Assembly (NCBI GenBank): GCA_964059195.1
Contig: CAXKWD010000005.1
Coordinates: 42,175,825 to 42,239,824, forward strand
Length of the DNA: 64,000 bases
Direction of reading: 5' to 3'
Origin: Ectobius pallidus
Lineage: Eukaryota > Arthropoda > Insecta > Blattodea > Ectobiidae
In this document: piece after piece, positions 43,190 to 53,565 of the stretch
Position numbering within the stretch: the first letter of the stretch is position 1
Layout: each line of letters starts with the position of its first letter
The notes under the pieces: model-generated
Seen by the model: only the letters and a program-made list of their open reading frames with translations
The model's database searches: none
What the model was told of the DNA's origin: nothing
Made by a program: the position numbers and the translations under genes

Positions 43190-44400
43190 CATGGGGACCA
43201 TTTTTTAGAACCGAGATTCTCTTCATAAAACACTTATATCACACGAATTTTGTTATAGATAGATGTGTGGAGAGGAGATGTTGTCTTGGCGAATGATTTG
43301 GTCCGACCCACCCAACCAAATTGATACACTTTCTTTTATATCACGATCTAGCGAAAACTCCCTTCTTCTCCACCATTTTTCTGTCCTTGTCCTCCTGATT
43401 GGACGTTGGAGGTATGACGTCATATCGCTAAACAAGATATGATTGTGGATGAACAGTGTGACAAACCTACAAAGGTACAAGCCATTAGCTGCTCGTAAGA
43501 AATGGTGGTTGTGCTATTCAGTATATTGCTCCTTAACTAACATAAACATTCCTAATCTAACAAAACATCGGAGGTATTCAGTATATTGCTCCTTAACTAA
43601 CATAAACATTCCTAACCAAACAAAACAGCGGAGCTTGGCTGCTCGTGGCATAAAATCGTCTGCTGTCACTATATACAAGAACAGTTGGTCACACGAGGTA
43701 TGTTTGTGAGGGAACAGGCTGACAAACCCCACAGCAGATATAATATATTTGTCGTCTGCTGCTACTATATATACAAGAAGGACAGTTGGTAACCGTGTAT
43801 CGCTCATAAACAAAAAAATCACACAGTTCGTGGAAATGTGAATATCGCGTGAATTGGTCCCCATAATTGGGATTATGCTTATGTTTTTTGTTTCTCAGTG
43901 AGGCAGATTGACAAACATGGTGCTTCTTGTATATTGCTTATAAACAGTGATATTAATTTAGTAGGGCATTCTGAATTCTCTTGAAATTCTAGTTTAGTGG
44001 CAGTTAGGTTAGGAACGGTGTTACTCATTAGTCATTAGTGACAGGTTCTGTTAGGTTATGAACGGTGATATTAATTCAGTAGGGCATTCTGAATTCTGCA
44101 GAAAGCGAGGTTTGTTGTATTGGTGAACCTGTTTCCTAGAATTAAACGTGTTCAGCTGGTGTGACGTCACGCCTCCAACGTCCAATCACGAGTTTCTTCA
44201 TATAAAATATGGCGGAATTCACACTACTTTTCGCTAGATTGTGTTATAAAAGAAAGTGTATCATTTAGGGCGGGTGGGTTGGACCAAATCATTCATCGAG
44301 GTAACATCTCCTCTCCAGAGAACTATCTATAACAAAATACGTGTGATATTAAGTGTTTTATGAGGAGAAAGTTGGTTTTCAAAGTGCCCCCACCCCTACA
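43190..44400. mobile_element. Long-TIR element, arms of about 210 bp
   Basis: The left arm (about 43190-43422) and right arm (about 44162-44400) are mirrored: CATAAAACACTT with AAGTGTTTTATG, GGAGAGGAGATGTT with AACATCTCCTCTCC, CTTTCTTTTATA with TATAAAAGAAAG, and GATTGGACGTTGGAGG with CCTCCAACGTCCAATC. Inside are a 62-bp tandem duplication (about 43508-43632) and a further direct repeat (GATATTAATTxAGTAGGGCA at about 43952 and 44065). No transposase frame. Confidence 0.75.
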
Positions 44401-45572
44401 ATGCGAGTTTACTGGTCGGAAGTGTCGGCAACGATATACAAGGGTAGTTGGTCACCCTGCTTCGCTGAGAAACATAACGTGCATATCTAGTAGGCGGAGA
44501 TCAAAGTGCACCTTGTATTTGTCTTTCGCCCACAATTCTATGCTATTTATTTTAAGGTTAAGTCAGTGTTCGACAGGTACAACAAACAACAGATGGCAGT
44601 CATGAATCTATGACCAATTAAGTTACTTGCCATAGGGAGATGCCGCCATATGAACAGTACATACTGCATCACCGAAAATGTCAAAGAACGTCATGTCATT
44701 AACTTTACCATCCACAATCTATTTAACATTGGCCCTTGCAAAGCTATAATCAAATCATCGAACTGCCAACCGAAATTTTACCATAGTTTTAGATGGATAC
44801 TCAGGTATCGTACGCTGAAGCTGATATGCACAAAAGAATAGCTTCGATATGTTCATTCAAAATATAAGGTATAAATGTACAGCATCTGTGATAACGATCC
44901 AGGTAACATCAATAACACAGTGGAGCATAATCGGAAAGCCATGTCAGTGAATGCGATACTGTCTATAAATCAATGCATTTGCAAAACATAATACTGAAAT
45001 GCAAACTTACCTAATCAGTATGCTTTTATGTAATCATTAGTGTAAAAATTAATGCAATTATCCTCCATTTAACAAAAAGGAAACGTCACATAATAACAAG
45101 TAAAATGTCCTTCACGTGATTGCAAAGAATCATGGGATTTTAAAGAATTAAATAATATATATGAATTGCGCACAATGTGCATTATTTATTAATAGAGAGA
45201 GAATGCGCCCAATGGGCATTGAAGGATGAACCTCAGTTATTCTGAACAGAATTGCATTATTGATACTTTTATCTTGGTGCACTTCATAACATGATATTTC
45301 TCGCAGTTATTTCCACACAGTTCACAAATACACTCGTCCGTTGCCTCATTAAATGTCTTCAGCCGGCATATTCGAAGGTGAAAACCGTGCGTCGCGAAGC
45401 GTTTTTATTTTATTTTTATTTTTATTAATTGACATTTAATTAAAAGTGCCAGGTCACAAATTGGACCCCTGCCTTATACATGATTTCGTATTGACAACCT
45501 TGGAACAAATTATTATACACAAAATTATTGACAACTTTTATCACCAGAAGTGACAAGTTGTAACATAAGCAA
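44401..45572. other. Noncoding spacer
   Basis: About 1.2 kb without recognisable genes or repeats, apart from the short palindromic phrase GCGCACAATGTGCATT near 45168. Confidence 0.4.
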
Positions 45573-46262
45573 TCATTGAGTAAGTTCTTTCATTAGGGGG
45601 TTGATATGATGTTTTAGAGATGTCAAAAATCTTTCTTGCATACAATGAACATGATCACTGAATTTCATAATCTCCAAATAATCATACAGTTCGACATTCC
45701 GTGTGAGATAGTCAGCACCTGTCATCACTCTACAGACAGCTCTCTGAATTCCATCTAATTTTGTCAAGTTTCTTGGGTGTGCTTGTGACCAAATTTCACA
45801 TCCGTATAGCATATGAGGAGCATCGTTTCAAAACGTATTAAGTGCACTCTTGGTCAAAATACAGTTTGATACGATTTCACCCTATTTCTTAAGTGCTCTT
45901 TAACGCTATCAATTCAGAATGGAACATTTCATGTTATATCCCGTGTTAATTCACTGTCAAGGTTGACGTATCGGATCAAATCATATTATGTGCACGGGAA
46001 TGAACGGTTCAAAGCGTATTATGTACAACTTTATTTTAGTGCACTTAATACGTTTTGAAACGATGCTCCTCATATATGACCTGATTAATGAAGTATACAA
46101 AAGCTTTTTCGTTTTCAGTGGTACATGACTTTTAAATAGAGGATATAGCAGCATAAATCTTTGAAAAGCTTTGTCTCTAATGTTTGATATGTGTGATTTG
46201 TACGACAATCTTTCATCAAGGAGAATTCCGAGATACTTAACAGAAGCACTGAATGGAATTTC
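45573..46262 (-). pseudogene. jockey/CR1-like LINE ORF2, C-terminal part, split by a MITE
   Basis: The minus-strand protein reads YLGILLDERLSYKSHISNIR, LLYTSLIRSYM on the right side of the MITE and continues LYGCEIWSQAHPRNLTKLDG, CRVMTGADYLTRNVEL on the left side. The right-hand part shifts frame once near its start. These are the thumb and C-terminal regions that follow the LINE reverse transcriptase core. The catalytic core and endonuclease are absent. The long-TIR element at 46274 truncates it. Confidence 0.75.
45815..46071. mobile_element. 257-bp MITE inside the LINE
   Basis: TIRs of about 34 bp: GAGGAGCATCGTTTCAAAAC, then GTATTAAGTGCAC, and the inverse GTGCACTTAATAC, then GTTTTGAAACGATGCTCCTC. 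ATAT flanks both ends. Taking the MITE and one ATAT as inserted leaves the LINE reading frame uninterrupted (...RSYM|LYGC...), which confirms the boundaries and a 4-bp duplication. No coding capacity. Confidence 0.88.
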
Positions 46263-46273
46263 ACTGAACTACT

Positions 46274-47922
46274 AGGGATGTAGCGAACTAGAACCAACAG
46301 ATGTCGCCACTGCTCTAGCCGGTATGCGCTAGCCGTTCGTCACTTGTTTTTCGAGTTGTCTGCTGGTTCCATGCTTTTAAATGGCGATTCATCTTAGCAG
46401 ACTGAAAAATACGTTCGAACTTTTCTTTTTTGTAGCGGGTAAAACGCTACTAGGCGCATTTCTTTGTATACTGGACACTTCCAGAATATATTTACGTGAA
46501 AAAACGTAAAGAAAAATTGCAAAAGATAGACGCTATATAAGTCGAAAAGAAAGAAGAATAAGCTGACAAATACTGTGAGAAATGCCCGCTATTAACTACA
46601 TTACTATGTTCCCGACGTACAAAATGTTATGCAGATATGAATATTTATATACAGTACTGCTAATTTGGCGATTGGGTATGATTCAAAGTAACTAAAGGAA
46701 TATACCTCTAGGGTTCAGATAGTAAAATACTAATTGATATACGTGATAAACACTGATTTATGTGGTGTGTATTCGCAGACATTTTTAATATTATTTATTT
46801 TCTATATCAAATGCATATTTAGCCTATACCGTCATATTAAAAACGTATTCAAAATCAAAATATTAAAATATGTTTACATCACGAAAACCTACCTTTCTTG
46901 TCCCTCGTAGTTAAAAAAGATGGGAACTTGGGAATCGATTAGGCCTTTTTTTTCCTTCTTCTCATTCCTCATTCTTTCTTATTCCTTTTATTATCGGTAG
47001 GTTATGCTAGACCATCGTTACATGATTTTCATTTCTAGTTATGAAACAGAATATTGTTAAGAATATTTCATTGCATGACATAGCAGATTATAAAGGCAGA
47101 ATTTAATAATTATCATACGTTAAGTTATGTAGCCTATTAAATTGGCAACGCTATTGTCACAATTTTTATTCGAGGCCGTCAATCTAACTTGGATATTTAG
47201 ATATCACAGAATTTATATTTTGATATCAGATGCAATAGAAGGCTACAGTAGCCTAATATACACATATTTATACAGCAAAGTAAAATAAATAGGCCTAAAA
47301 TAACAAAATAAATTAAACAGGGAAGTGGTCTTTAAATATAAAGGTGCACGAAATATACAGTTTAACAAAGGTATAAAACTAACACAATGTACTGTAATTA
47401 TCATTGCGTTACTAGGTAATTTTAATTTATTTATTGTAATTTAATCTATTTTTAAATGGCCCATAACATCTTCTCGATGCTCACGGCAAATTTAATATTA
47501 ATATAAAAATTAAAGAATATCCAATCGCCGCACTGCATATAAATATTCACACATTAATAACATATTACTGCAAGTCGAGTACAAAATAATGTCGTCTGTA
47601 TCGGAAATATCTCACAATATTTGTTCGTTAATCCTTCCTTTTTAGTGTTATTTAGAGCCTATCTGCTGTGATTTTTCTTTCGTATTTTTGACACTTCAAC
47701 ATTCTAGAAGGGCCCAGTAGACAAGGAAGTACGTATAGTAGCCTCATGTCCTCTATAAAAATATAAAATTACGAACAAATTTTTCGGACTGAGAAGTTGG
47801 AGCGCCATTTAAAAGCATGAAGCCAGCAGAAGAAAACTGGAAAAACAAGTGACGAACGGCTAGCGCATACCGGCTAGTACACCCACGCTATCTGTCGGAG
47901 AAGTTTGGCGAGCTACATCCCT
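46274..47922. mobile_element. 1.65-kb element with long diverged TIRs
   Basis: AGGGATGTAGC at 46274 is mirrored by GCTACATCCCT ending 47922. Strong inner identity includes CTAGCCGGTATGCGCTAGCC with the inverse near 47859-47880, AACAAGTGACGAACGGCTAG, and GCTTTTAAATGGCG/CGCCATTTAAAAGC. The arms extend with decreasing identity to roughly 350 bp. No transposase frame or clear target duplication was found. Confidence 0.75.
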
Positions 47923-48519
47923 CTTCAATAGAACTAGTTTGTTGTGCTACGACTTAGTAATAGGTGGTGACATTAATTCAACTTTCGATGTTACTAAAGA
48001 AAAGCGTAGTGTCAATGAACTGATCAACCTTCTGAGACAATTCAACTTGAAATACATCAACTCTGATCCCACAAGGGAGTCAGCTTGTCTGGATAATGTC
48101 TTTACCAATTTATATCCAACAGACAATTCTAGTCAAGTAATAGTTTTTCCTTTCTCTGACCATAATGCGTTATCATTCAACTACTCCAGTAACCATATAA
48201 TTGAGCCTGGCTCAACATCCATCAACTCTAAGATAGTAATTTCAAGACCCTAAGTAGTGAGAAAAGTCAGGGTTTCAAAACAACAATTTACAGTATTGAC
48301 TGGCATGATATCCTGAACAAATCAAATCCCTCTGACAATGCATTTTACACCCAAGGTTCTTCAGGACATTTTTGAAAAATTTTGATATTTGCATGCCCGT
48401 AAGAAAATGTTATGTCAACAAAACCAATATCAGAAAAAGGGCTAAAAGAAAAGAAAATTCCTGGTATACGTCCCAGCATCTCACACTAAAAAAAGTATTA
48501 TCCTTACATTAGATCTATA

Positions 48520-48793
48520 CAGGGGCGGATACAGAGAGACATTTCGGGGGGGGAACCAAAGTAGAGAGGAAGTTTTCACGCATAAAAATTAATTATTCCC
48601 AGTACACAATTGAAAACAAAATGAACATTTCAGCATTTTCTTACAAAGGTATTTCAAAATAATGAATGTCGTTGCTTTAATTTAAGTATTTGGGTTATGT
48701 TCTAATAAATTTTTAATATTTTGTGCTTAATGATACAAATTTTGGGGGGGAAATTTCCCCCATTTCCCCCCCCCCCCCGTGGATCCGCCCCTG
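48520..48793. mobile_element. hAT MITE (CAGGGGCGGAT ends)
   Basis: The 274-bp element has termini CAGGGGCGGAT and ATCCGCCCCTG and a perfect 8-bp target duplication GATCTATA (48512-48519, 48794-48801). The interior has a run of G near the left end and runs of C near the right end (mirrored), and no protein. Confidence 0.92.
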
Positions 48794-49040
48794 GATCTAT
48801 AACACTCACAAGTCTGACACTGCCAGGCAGGCCTACGTACAAGCCAGAAATCATTACAAAATGTCGCTCTTAGAGGCCAAGAAATCATTCAATACCAACC
48901 TAATTGAAAGTTCAAGCAACAAATGCAAATCAGCATGGAATATAATAGATTCTGTAGCTAAGAAACATAAACAAGACACTGCCTGTATTTCTCCCAATGA
49001 ATTTAACAACTATTTTATTGACTCTGTAAATGTACTAATC

Positions 49041-49695
49041 CAGCGTTTCTCAACCTTTTTGAACCCGAGGACCTCTAAAATGTCTAAAAAAAATTTACGG
49101 ACCCCTAATTTTACATCCCATTTTTAAAAGTAGGCTATATGTAGGCCTATATTCTTAATATTTGTGGTATTATAGGTCATTATAACGAAATAAATCTAAA
49201 TACACTTTTTAATTCGACGGAAACACAGTTATTGAATTGGAAGTAAACTATTGACAGTAAAATTATATTTTGAACAGACTTTAATATTTATTGCCAATTT
49301 GATAGTATAATTAGGAATTATAGGCCTAACATCACATAGGTTTACCGGTATCAGAAACTCGGGCACCTCCAACAATAAAACCCTTGTTAAGAGAGCGCCT
49401 CTAATAACAAAGTCCCACAAAGTCTTATTTTTCAGGGTTTTGAATGAAAGAGGGAACCATAGACTCAGTGCATCAGGGATTTCAAACTGTGGTTCGTAAC
49501 TGCAAAAGTAAGGAAACTTGCAATAGGACCTGTATTTTCGAAGATTTTAAAAACTTTGACATCTAGTGTCCATTTTATGTGAAAAATTTTTACTTCTTTA
49601 CTTGCTTTATGATATTTTTTAATTATGTCTGCGGACCATCTGCACCATCTTGCGGACCAAAAGTGGTCCGCGGACCATAGGTTGAGAAAACGCTG
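49041..49695. mobile_element. hAT MITE family X, long copy
   Basis: TIRs CAGCGTTTCTCAACC and GGTTGAGAAAACGCTG, with the perfect 8-bp duplication TACTAATC (49033-49040, 49696-49703). It shares its left 160 bp and its right end with the 279-bp element at 56573-56851 (inverse orientation there), so one family exists in a long and a deleted form. Confidence 0.93.
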
Positions 49696-49916
49696 TACTA
49701 ATCAATTCATTTTTAAGCCCAAATATAACTCCAACAGAGTTACTTACTCAGACTAGTGACATGCCCCTTCCAATGCAAAATAAATGAGTTCTTTTTTCAA
49801 ATATTTCTATGGAAACAGTAATGAAGGTTGTCAAAAATTTAAAGTCTTCAGATACTATTGACATTTATGATATGTCCAGTAACTTCGTAAAGGAAAACAT
49901 AGATCCTATTGTTATG

Positions 49917-50403
49917 GTGAATATTAGAACCTTTATTAATGTGTTACCTTTTAGTATTGCATATAAGAACTAATTAATATTACATATTATTAACTTTATT
50001 TAACAGCACTTACATGTAGAATATATATCCATATTATGGTAGTTAGAAATATATGTACGCAGGCTATTCATATTTACTCAAATAGTTTATGATGTCTCTC
50101 TACACATTGATACAATACTAACATAAACAAGTTTCATACCTTTTTATCAGTTGTTCTCAGAGCTAGCAGCACACACGGGAAGGGTTGACGGGGTGATGTT
50201 GTCGTCGAAACCTCTCCAATCTTCTCTCGGGCCCAAAGGCCCGAGTGGCGTGGCCACAGACAGGGCTGCTGCCTGACTCTCCTAGTACATATTTCGAGTC
50301 CTATTTATACGAAGATAATGCTGACATTGCACTCTGTAATTAGGCTGTTGATTCTTCATTGTGTTGCGGCAATCATATTACTTAATATCTTTGCAATCTG
50401 TAG
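49917..50403. other. Unidentified 487-bp insert in the LINE
   Basis: LINE coding sequence stops at about 49916 (KENIDPIV) and resumes at 50404 (LHNTILYPLAY). The intervening block contains a GC-rich stretch (about 50160-50280) and has no clear terminal repeats or duplication, so its nature is unknown. Confidence 0.5.
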
Positions 50404-50689
50404 TTGCTCCACAACACTATTCTATACCCCTTAGCTTATTGCTTCAACCTATGTATATCAGAAGGTATCTTCCCGGATGAACTTAAACTATCCGGGGTCA
50501 TACCAGTGTATAAAAAAGAAGACAAAAATTCTCCTTCGAACTACAGACCTATCTCCATAATTCCAGTGTTCGGTAAAATCTTTGAAACCTTAATTTGCAC
50601 TCAAATTTATAGCTTTCTTGAAGCAAACTCAATCCTTAGTGAGTCTCAGTTTGGGTTCAGAAAAAAAAGGTCTGCCGTAGACGTAATTA

Positions 50690-50691
<2 letters not shown>

Positions 50692-50750
<59 letters not shown>
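50692..50750. repeat. Microsatellite (TAA)n, probable LINE tail
   Basis: About 19 TAA units. On the minus strand it follows CCATGGCAATAAAATTTT, so it reads as the (ATT)n tail of the minus-strand LINE whose coding end lies at 55.2-55.7 kb. Confidence 0.85.
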
Positions 50751-50752
<2 letters not shown>

Positions 50753-50929
50753 TTTTATTGCCATGGAGCTTATCAGCTATAGACAACGTTAATGGGTTAT
50801 ACATACGTGTAACAAAATACAATATACAATAGAATTAATATGGACATGTAGATACCCATACACATAAGTTAATGCACAATTTGATAAAACATAGGTTACA
50901 TACACTATCATGGCTAATTAAATTACTAT
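50751..50929 (-). mobile_element. LINE 3' UTR (distal half), separated from its gene by copia
   Basis: Read on the minus strand this runs from the copia junction to GCTCCATGGCAATAAAATTTT and (ATT)n, a typical LINE 3' end. Together with 55159-55740 it forms one LINE fragment into which the copia element inserted. Confidence 0.7.
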
Positions 50930-50934
50930 AAAAC

Positions 50935-51194
50935 TGTTGAGGGATTTTATTAATAACAGTTGTAACTTAAACAGCTCAACTCTATTTATTAAGTGATCAA
51001 CAGAACTTGTAATTACACAGAGTGGGCTTTTACTCTGACCCATGTAGAACAGAAACTGATACAAGCACTAGCACACACAAGCGAAGCTAACATCTCACTT
51101 GTGCATGTATCCTTCCGCACTGTCTCGTGACGTAAGGCCCTCTCCTGCCATCTGCAGGGTAACTTCAAATGTTCAAATTTATTAAGATTCAAAA
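50935..51194 (-). repeat. copia 3' LTR
   Basis: Nearly identical to 54894-55153: one internal substitution (CACACA against CAAACA) and one at the terminus (TTTTGAATC against TGTTGAATC on the minus strand). Confidence 0.93.
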
Positions 51195-51200
51195 CTCCCC

Positions 51201-52575
51201 CTATTTGAACATTTTGAGTAACATAGTTTTCACACCTATGCACTGTCGAAGTTTCACAAATTTGTCTTTGGTGAGTGCTTTGGTAAAAATATCAGCATAT
51301 TGACTTTCACTTGACACATATTCAATTGTGATTTCACCGCACTCATACTTCTCTCTTATAAAATGATATCTGACATCAATGTGTTTGGTCCTTTTATGAA
51401 ATTCTGGATTTTTTATGAGATTAATAGCACTTTGATTACCAATACATATTGGAACTGCTCCAGCACATTGTTGTCCGATTCCATTTAACAATAGTTTTAT
51501 CCACACTGCTTCCTTTACAGCTGTGCTTGCTGCCACATACTCTGATTCAGTGGTACTTAAAGTTACCATTCTTTGCCTTTGTGAGGACCAAGTGATTGGT
51601 CCATTTGACAACATGAAAACGTATCCTGTAGTGGATCGACGAGTAACAACATCTCCAGCATAGTCGGAGTCACTATACCCTATCAGTTTACAATCGTCAT
51701 TTCCATTGTACAATATACCATAATCTAATGTTCCACAGATACATCTCAGAATACGCTTCACTGTTTGAGAATGAGTATTATCAAAGCCATTAAAGAACCT
51801 ACTCACAGAGTTTAATGCAAACACACTACTCACTGTTGCCAGGAACATAAGGGACCCAACTGCTTCACGAAATGGAAACTTCAAGTCTTTTTCCTGTTTT
51901 GCAACTTCTAAGTGTACATTAGGATCAGCTGGTACAGACAAAGGTTTAGCTTCTTCCAAATCAAAGCGTTTCACAATTTTCTGTGCATATGATTTATCAG
52001 ACATGTTCCGTGAGATTTCCATGCCACAGAAACAGTCGACTTCAGACACTGACTTCTGCTAACAATGCTCTTTCCGAATCATACCTCACAACAGGAGAGA
52101 ATGTTTCTTGGAGATCCACACCTTCACGTTGAGTGAACCATCTAGCACAAAGTTTCGCTTTGTACTTTTGCACTCCTCCTTTGTCTTGAACTTTTAAGAC
52201 CCATTTTGAGTCTACCAACTTCTGACCACTGGTTTGCACTTTTGACCATGTCTTATTGACTTTATGAGCCTGTAGTTCTTCTTGTATGGCGACATCACAC
52301 TTATCACCATCTGGCCGAGATAGAGCTTCTTCAATTGATGTAGGATCATCAAGTATGGCGATGTCAGCTTCAAAGCGAGCAGGTCGACGTATATTTGATC
52401 TGTCACGCAACCAGGGTAGATTATTTTCCCCAGGTTGGTTATCTCCACGTTGTCCACTGCTTCTAGAAATATCCTGGAACACTTCATCGTATTCTTCATC
52501 ATCACTGCTGTCATCGCTGCTCTGTGTTTGATCCTTAGGATCAAAGAACATTGGCAAGCTCACTTCCTCATTCAA
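51201..52575 (-). pseudogene. copia RT and RNase H with the RT catalytic core deleted
   Basis: The first frame (52042-52575) covers the linker and RT N-terminus (KWVLKVQDKGGVQKYKAKLCAR, GVDLQETFSPVVRYDS) and ends after RALLAEVSV. The next frame begins at 52049 with SEVDCFCGMEISRN, a motif that in copia elements lies well beyond the YVDD box. The roughly 130 residues between, including the FDVKTAFL and YVDD catalytic motifs, are missing. RNase H is intact in outline (GYSDSDYAGD, STTESEYVA, HIDVRYHFIRE, DIFTKAL). The deletion is in the DNA, not a gap in coverage. Confidence 0.88.
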
Positions 52576-52641
52576 GCTATCCTTGATAAAACATGGAATT
52601 TCTTCATTGAAAGTGACATCTCTGGATTCGAAGATTTTCTT

Positions 52642-53565
52642 CTACACAGGATCAAACAGCCTGTAATTGGTGGACTCCCCCTGGTAACCCACCATAGTCA
52701 TTTTCTTCGCCTTGTCATCCAGCTTCTTCCTTAGTATACCAGGAACGTGAATGTAGGCCTCCGAGCCAAATGTTTTCATATGCTTCACGTAAGGTTTGTT
52801 GCCAAACCATGCTTCATAGCATGTCATAGTCTTCTCCTTGTTGAGTGATGTTCGATTGATGATATAAGCTGCTGTCCTCACTGCTTCAGCCCATAGCATT
52901 TTTGGTAGATTGCTTGCTGTCAACATGGTCCGAACACTTTCCATGATGGTTCGATTGTCACGTTCAGCCTTACCATTTTGATGGAGTGAGTAAGGAGCTG
53001 TAGTTTCCCACACTGTCCCCTTGAATTTCAGAAATGCCTTCATGTTGTCATTGATGTATTCAGTTCCTCGGTCTGAGCTCTGAACTCTGATAGGATGACC
53101 TGTCTTTGTTTCTACCATGGCTGCATACTCCTTGAAACGATCAAATACATCAGATTTATGCTTCATAAAATAGACATGTCGGAATGATGATCCTTCATCT
53201 CTGAACAATAAGTAATACCTTGCACCTCCAAGCGATTCAACAGGGATTGTTCCGCAGACATCACTGTGCACAATATCGCCTGGTTTACAGTCAAGACCTT
53301 TTGCTGTCTTCGGAATGTTGTTTCTATAAGATTTTCCAATTTGACAGGCCTCACAGAAAAACTGTTTGTACTCGTTTTCCGAGATCTTGTTGATCAAGCC
53401 TGTTTTTGCAAGAGTCACTATTGTTTTCACGATTACATGTCCAAGTCTTTCATGCCACCTTTTTAGGTTGTTTTCGGTAGCAACATTTGCATCACAACTT
53501 GCATTTACAACAAAAAACATCTTCCAAAGTTCATTGTGTTGTTTTATACCACTTGCAACAGTCAC
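52642..53565 (-). CDS. copia integrase
   Basis: Contains the GAG-pre-integrase motif (LKRWHERLGHV, FCEACQIGKSYR) and the integrase core with DIVHSDVCG, VQSSDRGTEYIND and APYSLHQNGKAERDNRTIMES, i.e. the D, D and E of the catalytic triad. It ends with the C-terminal FGSEAYIHVPG...KKMTMVGYQGES. It is terminated at 52642 (RLFDPV then stop) just before the linker to the RT. Confidence 0.9.
   Translation of the reverse strand: MTVASGIKQHNELWKMFFVVNASCDANVATENNLKRWHERLGHVIVKTIVTLAKTGLINKISENEYKQFFCEACQIGKSYRNNIPKTAKGLDCKPGDIVHSDVCGTIPVESLGGARYYLLFRDEGSSFRHVYFMKHKSDVFDRFKEYAAMVETKTGHPIRVQSSDRGTEYINDNMKAFLKFKGTVWETTAPYSLHQNGKAERDNRTIMESVRTMLTASNLPKMLWAEAVRTAAYIINRTSLNKEKTMTCYEAWFGNKPYVKHMKTFGSEAYIHVPGILRKKLDDKAKKMTMVGYQGESTNYRLFDPV

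Larger units (their letters stand above)
47939..50691 (+). pseudogene. LINE ORF2 (jockey/CR1-like) in four pieces
   Basis: Piece 1 (47939-48253) is the C-terminus of the APE endonuclease (VIGGDINSTF, DPTRESACLDNVFTN, FSDHNALSF). Piece 2 (about 48794-49032) is the linker before the RT (ARQAYVQARNHYKMSLLEAK). Piece 3 (49704-49916) carries KVVKNLKSSDTIDIYDMSS. Piece 4 (50404-50691) is the RT N-terminus (VIPVYKKEDKNSPSNYRPIS, QFGFRKKRSAVDVI). The pieces are separated by two hAT MITEs and one unidentified 487-bp insert, and piece 1 is separated from piece 2 by a degenerate stretch. The catalytic FADD part of the RT is lost where the next LINE inserted. Confidence 0.82.

Noticed and set aside
50404..50832. 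Poly-Asn protein
   Set aside because: The Asn run is translation of the (TAA)n LINE tail fused by chance to the RT remnant.
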